A stretch of DNA of 35,741 bases from Candidatus Aminicenantota bacterium. Its GTDB lineage: Bacteria > Acidobacteriota > Aminicenantia > Aminicenantales > Aminicenantaceae. Shown here in pieces: positions 31,250-35,741 of the stretch. How positions within the stretch are numbered: position 1 is the first letter of the stretch; each line of letters begins with the position of its first letter. Both the position numbers and the translations under genes were made by a program. The notes below the pieces were generated by a model. That model worked only from the letters and a program-made list of their open reading frames with translations, was not told the origin of the DNA and made no database searches. The stretch is taken from positions 505,569 to 541,309 of the forward strand of contig CP070750.1 in assembly GCA_020348385.1 (NCBI GenBank), in the 5' to 3' direction.

Positions 31250-31368
31250 TTTTCACTCTCATATCGCCAATCCTGATAGATTGATGAGTGAAAATCCCTT
31301 TTGATGGAGAAGATTTCTGATTGCGATTTTAAATAGTTTTTAATCATGAAAAAGGGATCAGTATATCA
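31250..31368 (-). promoter_or_regulatory. Extended -10 promoter and long leader with inverted repeats upstream of the DUF4198 gene
   Basis: On the minus strand TATACT (31365-31360) preceded by TGA (31368-31366) forms an extended -10 box; no good -35 is seen. The leader of about 140 bases contains paired 9-base arms GAGTGAAAA (31286-31294) and TTTTCACTC (31250-31258). A second set, ATCCCTTTT (31294-31302) and AAAAGGGAT (31350-31358), shares one base with the first. This could be a structured leader; no known riboswitch was recognised. Confidence 0.35.
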
Positions 31369-31458
31369 ACAAACCTCATCAAACTGAACTAGAATATCCG
31401 GATATCCCTCACGTTGAAACCTCAGAGGAAATAGGAGGAACCGGCAAACAGGTGTTTT

Positions 31459-32067
31459 TCACGCCAAATATTTTTCCATTTCCCTCGCTTTTTCCAGATC
31501 GAATTCGGTGTTGACATTGAAAAGACTCAAGCGTCGGGGATCGAGCCCCTCGATTTCGGCAGCTCCCAGATATCTCACCCTGAGCAAGGGAAAAGCATCT
31601 CTGACTTTAAGATTATCATGCTCAAAAAGCCCTGCCAGGATACCCAAGCAATCCTTGGTATAAACGGCATGCAGAGGTTCAATCATGTTTCCTAATCGCG
31701 GAATAACGGCGTCATATCCGTTGGCGATTTGCAGCAGGGGGCGCAGAAAATTTTGGTTCAGGAACGGCATGTCGCACGCAACGACCAAATTATAGAATGA
31801 CTTCGAAGCTGCCAAACCGGTGTACAGGCCTCCCAGGACTCCTTTATTCGGGAAAATGTCGGCTACAACCTTCATGTTTTGCCGACCTGAGGGCAAGGGG
31901 AGGGTCTGACCTTTGGCAGCCACGACGATAGTGTTTCCGGCTATGGGGTCTACCGCATTTATCACTCTCTGAAGCAGGCTTTCCCCTCCGACGGTAACAA
32001 ACGCTTTGTCCCGTGCCATCCGGGAGCTTTTTCCACCGGCAAGAATGATGCAGCTTTTGTCCATCAT
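31459..32067 (-). CDS. mobA: Molybdenum cofactor guanylyltransferase
   Basis: This MobA-family protein of 202 residues attaches GMP to molybdopterin, forming the bis-MGD cofactor needed by enzymes of the DMSO-reductase family. It shows the N-terminal nucleotide-binding loop CIILAGGKSSRMARDKAF, the segment NKGVLGGLYTGL and the CDMPFL motif. The length equals E. coli MobA (about 194). Two adjacent ATGs (32067 and 32064) are equally possible starts, with GAG a few bases upstream. It lies 104 bases after the ferredoxin gene of the molybdoenzyme operon and would complete that enzyme's cofactor. Confidence 0.92.
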   Translation of the reverse strand: MMDKSCIILAGGKSSRMARDKAFVTVGGESLLQRVINAVDPIAGNTIVVAAKGQTLPLPSGRQNMKVVADIFPNKGVLGGLYTGLAASKSFYNLVVACDMPFLNQNFLRPLLQIANGYDAVIPRLGNMIEPLHAVYTKDCLGILAGLFEHDNLKVRDAFPLLRVRYLGAAEIEGLDPRRLSLFNVNTEFDLEKAREMEKYLA

Positions 32068-32171
32068 GATTCTCAAGACCTTCTTACTGTTATCACCAGT
32101 GAGCCTTCGTGATATGTCTATCCAGCAATCCATCCCAGTGGCTAGATACCCACTGAAGCATTAGAGAGCTG

Positions 32172-32522
32172 TTAAGTGCCAGACCGGGGAACCCAGAGGA
32201 CCATCCTGGGTTTATCAGCCATTATTTTGGCCAGCTCTTCGATGCGCCCGTATTTCATACAGGACGCCATGCAGTGTTTCACACAGGCTGGATCGAGCCC
32301 TTTGCGGGTACGGGGAGTACAGAGTATGCAGAGTTCTGTCGGGAACGGCAGGTAAGAAATATATCCCTTATCGTGCGGAAGTTTCTGAATGACTTCTATA
32401 ACTTTCATGCCGCCCATGCCTGCGGGCCACTGATATTCCTGAGCACAGGCCACCTGACACGCGTAGCAGCCCGTACAGTATTCATAATCGATTAGAAGAC
32501 CGTATTCAGGTTTCTTTCTCAT
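32172..32522 (-). CDS. Small two-cluster ferredoxin subunit of the molybdoenzyme
   Basis: This 116-residue Fe-S protein resembles the first half of DmsB/PsrB-type electron-transfer subunits. The first set is C16-x2-C19-x2-C22-x3-C26. The second set is C65-x2-C68, then C80-x3-C84 after 11 residues, with C88 close by. This suggests two clusters rather than the four of DmsB (about 200 residues). There is no signal or membrane segment. Its start overlaps the end of the molybdoenzyme gene by 17 bases, so the two are translationally coupled and probably form a complex that passes electrons to or from a soluble donor. Confidence 0.85.
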   Translation of the reverse strand: MRKKPEYGLLIDYEYCTGCYACQVACAQEYQWPAGMGGMKVIEVIQKLPHDKGYISYLPFPTELCILCTPRTRKGLDPACVKHCMASCMKYGRIEELAKIMADKPRMVLWVPRSGT

Positions 32523-34968
32523 GGTCTTTTTCCTCTTTGGAGACTTTATAGACCCTGCAGAGCAGGTGTTTTATGGGCGCACCAAGGCCGTCTTTTCCCT
32601 GGTGTCCCATGGGGATGAGCAGATTGGCGTTCGATTCCCAAACGCCGTAAAGCGAGGGCTCGGCACCTTCTCTTTCAGGGAACCACCAGCCATGGGGAAC
32701 CATGACCATCCATGGAGGCACTTCAATGGTGACTTTTGCCTTGAATTTGCCTCTACCGAGCCAGTTTTCGACCCAAACCCATTCCCCTTTTCCTACACCG
32801 AGAGGGCCGGCTGTTTCGGGGTGGATTTCGACGATGGGATCGGGATCTATTTCCCTGAGCCACGGAATGTTTCGGTGTTCTGCGTGGAAGAAGACCGGGG
32901 ATCTTCTCCCTGTGGACAGAATAAGGGGGAATTCCTTGAACAATTCGGGCTGGCTGACCGGGGTAAAAGGAGGTTCTTCGTAGTGGGGGAGGGGCTCCAA
33001 TCCCCATTCTTCCCGCAATACAGCATAAAGCTCGACTTTTCCTGAAGGAGTTTGAAATCCAGGTTTTCCGTCCGGCCGCAGAAGCCCTTTCTCAAACCTG
33101 TTATACGGGAAGCTAGGGTGGCCTTCGGGAGGGAATGCCCATCCTTTCTGCTGCAGTTCGGCATAGGTCATGCCGGAGGGCTTGATAATTTCATCGAAGA
33201 GCTCGTGGATGTTATTCCATCTGAAATCCGGGTCAAACCTTTTCGCCAGCTCGAAATTGATTTCGATATCGGGTTTGCAGTCTTCCACTGAAATGGCCTT
33301 GTTTATGCTCTGCATCGGAACCCACCAGGTCCGGACCCCATCTTTTTCCAGAAACGTTGCCGATGGAAGAACGACATCCGCCAATTGTGCCGTCGGGGTC
33401 ATGAACAGGTCGACCACGGCCACAAAGTCCAGCTTTTTGAGGGCCTCAGCCCATCTCTTCGGATCGAGACCGATGCCGGCAAGAGGATTGCATGTCTGCA
33501 GCCACATGCCTTTGATGGGATAAGGCTCGCCAGTGAATATTTGTTCGAATGTCAGGTCAGTCTGGGCGCGCCAGATGAATTTGTTCAGCGGTCCGTACCG
33601 GTCGGCACCGATTCTTTTTTTGTCCGCTTCTTTGGAATGCAGCTTGATGACTCCTTTTGCTCCGGGCAGGGCATAAGCGACGGCATCAAAAGCAAAGCGA
33701 GAAATCACGTTCCCTCCTGGAACATCAAGGTTTCCGGTAAGGCACCACAGGTTGGTGATTGCCTGAGCCGTTGGTGTGATAGCCGGTGTCATGTCGATGG
33801 GGACTCCCCAGTGGATCGATGCAGGCTTGCTCTGGGCATACAATCGGGCCGCCTCGATAATATCCTTTTCTGGAACCCATGTGATGGCCGCCACCTTTTC
33901 CACCGGATACCGACCGACTTCTTCGCAGAAATCGCTCCAGACCGTCTTGCACAGGATTTCCCTGCCATCGTCTAGACGGATATTGAAACTGCCTTCCAGG
34001 GCTGGCTTTACACCCGATGATTTGTACTCCAATTCTTTTGTGTCCCAGACCGCCGGCTCCTCTCTTTTTTGGTCCCAGACAACAAAGTTTTCGGGAGAAC
34101 CCTCTTGCCCCATGTCTGCCTCCCGCAGCAGTTTTTTTGTGTCAGTCCGGATCAGGTGATGGGCATTGGTCCATTTTTCGACAAAATCCCGATCGTATAA
34201 TCCTTCTTGAATAATGACGTTGAGAAATCCCATGGCCAACGCACCGTCAGTTCCGGGCCTGAGTTTGAGCCATTTTTTTGCCCTCGAGGAAAACCAGGTC
34301 AGCCTTGGATCGATTGTGATGATTTTTGTGCCCTTTTTCATAAGGTCGATGATCCAGTGACCGAAGACATTGTCGGGACATGAGGCCGGGATGTTGTATC
34401 CCCAGATCACGAGACATTCCGGAACCTTGTATCGTGGGTTGTCGTAGCGGTTGGGGAACCATTGCCCGGCATCCAGAATGCAGTAGTCCCCTTGAACTGT
34501 TTCCACGGCGGCGATTCTCGGGCTGTAGCAGGCAAGCCCGCTGAGGCTGAACATGACGTTGGGGCTGCCGAAGGCATAGGCCAGCATGCATATCCAGGGG
34601 CCGATGTCCCTACCTGTTCCCATAGAAAAAATGACGCTCTCCGGGCCGAACTCCTTCCGGATGTTCTTCATTTTCTCTTCGATAAGGTCGAAGGCTTCAT
34701 CCCAGGAAATTTCCTTCCATTTTCCTTGGCCGCGGTTTCCTGTCCGTTTGAGCGGACGGGTCAAGCGGTCGGGATGGTAGACATATTGCGTCATTGCCAG
34801 GCATCTGGAGCACAGACGTCCCTGATTCCAGGGATGATCCGGGTCGCCCTCAATCTTCACCAGTTTTCCATCCTTGATATGAGCGAGTACTCCACAGCCT
34901 CCATGACATCCTGGGCCAGCAGACCAGGTAGTTGTCTGCTTGATTTGTGTTTTTTGTTCCGATGCCAT
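32506..34968 (-). CDS. Cytoplasmic molybdopterin oxidoreductase, DMSO-reductase family
   Basis: This 820-residue catalytic subunit has the family's layout: an N-terminal Fe-S region (C21-x3-C25, then C53 and C56), the KDGKLVKIEGDPDHPWNQGRLC segment, and a Mo-binding domain. Cofactor contacts include LVIWGYNIPAS and TPTAQLADVVLPSATFLEKDGVRT, and a C-terminal barrel ends near GHQGKDGLGAP. The first cysteine of the usual C-x2-C-x3-C motif is missing; the fourth ligand could be C53 or C56. C147 in GLACYSPRIAA is the likely Mo (or W) ligand. There is no Tat signal, so it works in the cytoplasm with the overlapping ferredoxin. Relatives act on varied substrates (reductases, hydroxylases, hydratases) and the substrate here is unknown. 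GGAGG precedes the ATG. Confidence 0.88.
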   Translation of the reverse strand: MASEQKTQIKQTTTWSAGPGCHGGCGVLAHIKDGKLVKIEGDPDHPWNQGRLCSRCLAMTQYVYHPDRLTRPLKRTGNRGQGKWKEISWDEAFDLIEEKMKNIRKEFGPESVIFSMGTGRDIGPWICMLAYAFGSPNVMFSLSGLACYSPRIAAVETVQGDYCILDAGQWFPNRYDNPRYKVPECLVIWGYNIPASCPDNVFGHWIIDLMKKGTKIITIDPRLTWFSSRAKKWLKLRPGTDGALAMGFLNVIIQEGLYDRDFVEKWTNAHHLIRTDTKKLLREADMGQEGSPENFVVWDQKREEPAVWDTKELEYKSSGVKPALEGSFNIRLDDGREILCKTVWSDFCEEVGRYPVEKVAAITWVPEKDIIEAARLYAQSKPASIHWGVPIDMTPAITPTAQAITNLWCLTGNLDVPGGNVISRFAFDAVAYALPGAKGVIKLHSKEADKKRIGADRYGPLNKFIWRAQTDLTFEQIFTGEPYPIKGMWLQTCNPLAGIGLDPKRWAEALKKLDFVAVVDLFMTPTAQLADVVLPSATFLEKDGVRTWWVPMQSINKAISVEDCKPDIEINFELAKRFDPDFRWNNIHELFDEIIKPSGMTYAELQQKGWAFPPEGHPSFPYNRFEKGLLRPDGKPGFQTPSGKVELYAVLREEWGLEPLPHYEEPPFTPVSQPELFKEFPLILSTGRRSPVFFHAEHRNIPWLREIDPDPIVEIHPETAGPLGVGKGEWVWVENWLGRGKFKAKVTIEVPPWMVMVPHGWWFPEREGAEPSLYGVWESNANLLIPMGHQGKDGLGAPIKHLLCRVYKVSKEEKDHEKET

Positions 34969-34987
34969 CTGATTCCTCCGTCAAATG

Positions 34988-35016
34988 CTTATATCACAGG
35001 AGCCCGTTTGCGTCAA
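34988..35016 (-). promoter_or_regulatory. Predicted sigma-70 promoter of the molybdoenzyme operon
   Basis: On the minus strand TTGACG at 35016-35011 and TATAAG at 34993-34988 are 17 bases apart; each matches five of six consensus positions. Transcription would start near 34981, only about 13 bases before the ATG at 34968, yet the leader includes the GGAGG ribosome site. Confidence 0.6.
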
Positions 35017-35111
35017 AATTAACAACCTGAATCGGACGCGGATTATCTCGGCCTAGCCTTTGGAAGGCATAAATATAGTCTGTGCTTCCTAGCGGTAGGC
35101 GCGGGGCTTTG

Positions 35112-35741
35112 TCAGGTATTGCTGTTATGTTCCACCGTTATGACGACATCTCCCTTTTTGTGTCCTGTTTCGACATACCTGTGGGCCTCGGCCATTTGTT
35201 CCAATGGATAGCGTCTATCTATAACCGGTTTTATCTTTCCTGCCTCAACGAGCTCTTTGATGAAATTGAGATCCTCAGCCTTTGCCTTTAACCCTGATGC
35301 CACCCATCTTACTTTCTTGCTACCTATCATTGAAGTCCATAGAATTTGAATAAACTTTAAAAGCCCTGGGTTAGTTAAAAGATAGATTCCTCCTTGCTTT
35401 AGCGAGCCTTTACAACGTGAAAATGACCTCCAGCCCACCACGTCAAAAATAATGTCATAGGTCTGGCCGCTTTTGGTAAAATCCTCTTTCGTGTAATCGA
35501 TGGCCTTATCGGCGCCCAGAGATTTGACCAGCTCCAAATTCGTGGTGCTGCATACCCCGGTAACTTCTGCCCCAAAGGACTTGGCAAGCTGTACCGCTGC
35601 CGTACCTACCGATCCGGATGCTCCATTGATAAGAACTTTTTGCCCGCTCTGGATATTTCCTTTATTTCTAAGGAAAATCAATGCGGTTAATGCCCCATTT
35701 GGAAGGGCGGCGGCTTCCTCATAGGTCATATTGGCCGGTTT
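35112..35741 (-). CDS. Zinc-independent MDR/quinone-oxidoreductase-like alcohol dehydrogenase, 5' part outside window
   Basis: This is the C-terminal 209 residues of a medium-chain dehydrogenase/reductase. The visible part starts [21 protein letters not shown] and contains the NADPH-binding motif [26 protein letters not shown]. It continues to the usual ending [24 protein letters not shown]. The family reduces quinones, enones or other carbonyls with NADPH and normally has about 320 residues, so about 110 are cut off. The frame is open to the right edge. The gene runs toward the molybdoenzyme gene on the same strand, but the latter has its own promoter. Confidence 0.88.
   Translation of the reverse strand, partial: KPANMTYEEAAALPNGALTALIFLRNKGNIQSGQKVLINGASGSVGTAAVQLAKSFGAEVTGVCSTTNLELVKSLGADKAIDYTKEDFTKSGQTYDIIFDVVGWRSFSRCKGSLKQGGIYLLTNPGLLKFIQILWTSMIGSKKVRWVASGLKAKAEDLNFIKELVEAGKIKPVIDRRYPLEQMAEAHRYVETGHKKGDVVITVEHNSNT

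Noticed and set aside
32136..32155. Hairpin (arms CAGTGG/CCACTG) between the ferredoxin gene and mobA as a terminator
   Set aside because: No T run follows, and both genes would be expected to be transcribed together.
1..35741. CRISPR arrays, insertion sequences, phage genes or toxin-antitoxin pairs
   Set aside because: No spaced repeats, transposase, integrase, phage structural gene or small paired toxin gene was recognised on either strand.

Overview
The window looks like chromosomal DNA of an anaerobic, diderm (Gram-negative type) heterotrophic bacterium. It carries a reductive-dehalogenase-family protein, a DsrMK-like membrane redox pair, a molybdopterin oxidoreductase with a ferredoxin partner, an oxygen-independent ergothioneine route, and many exported peptidases and lipoproteins. 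This mix resembles uncultured sediment lineages such as Candidatus Aminicenantes. That assignment is inferred from gene content only. No plasmid, phage, IS or CRISPR feature was seen.

Layout. (1) 1-1838, plus strand: a clipped B3/B4-domain protein, then a cytoplasmic RdhA-like corrinoid/Fe-S protein. (2) 1885-5007, minus strand: a five-gene operon arsR - dsrE2 - tusA - NarI-like cytochrome b - HdrD/DsrK-like Fe-S protein, behind a consensus promoter with a palindrome in its spacer. (3) 5110-6876: an amidohydrolase lipoprotein. (4) 6999-14451, plus strand: an eight-gene, closely packed operon: tetR, an SDR, an internally deleted NmrA/QorB-like gene, eanB, eanA, sufS, sufE and a flavin disulfide reductase. 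(5) 14482-22493: three M28 peptidases, a seven-bladed propeller protein and a Tat-exported aspartylglucosaminidase. (6) 22630-31211: an exported fusion of a six-hairpin domain and an esterase, an orphan peptide-binding lipoprotein, a GH3 enzyme, an M24 peptidase, a lone 3' tRNA piece and a DUF4198 protein. (7) 31459-34968, minus strand: mobA, a small ferredoxin and a molybdopterin oxidoreductase. (8) 35112-35741: a clipped quinone-oxidoreductase-like protein.

Main result. The operon at 6999-14451 pairs an EgtD/EanA-type histidine methyltransferase with a triple-rhodanese protein that matches Chlorobium EanB in architecture and catalytic residues. This is the anaerobic hercynine-to-ergothioneine pathway. 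Here it is encoded with its own cysteine desulfurase (SufS), SufE carrier and NAD(P)H-type disulfide reductase, under a TetR regulator. That suggests a self-contained route from cysteine sulfur to ergothioneine, with a reductase that may recycle a disulfide. A second sulfur-carrier operon (TusA/DsrE2 wired to a membrane HdrD-type enzyme) lies 2 kb upstream, so persulfide handling dominates the first 14 kb.

The second half reads as protein and glycoprotein scavenging: aminopeptidases, a glycosylasparaginase, a NagZ-like GH3 enzyme lacking the usual acid/base motif, and a peptide-binding lipoprotein. No stretch over 300 bases lacks a gene. The longest gaps are 19573-19855 (283 bases, no convincing promoter seen), 26798-27059 (262 bases, a weak promoter) and 31212-31458 (247 bases, inverted repeats).
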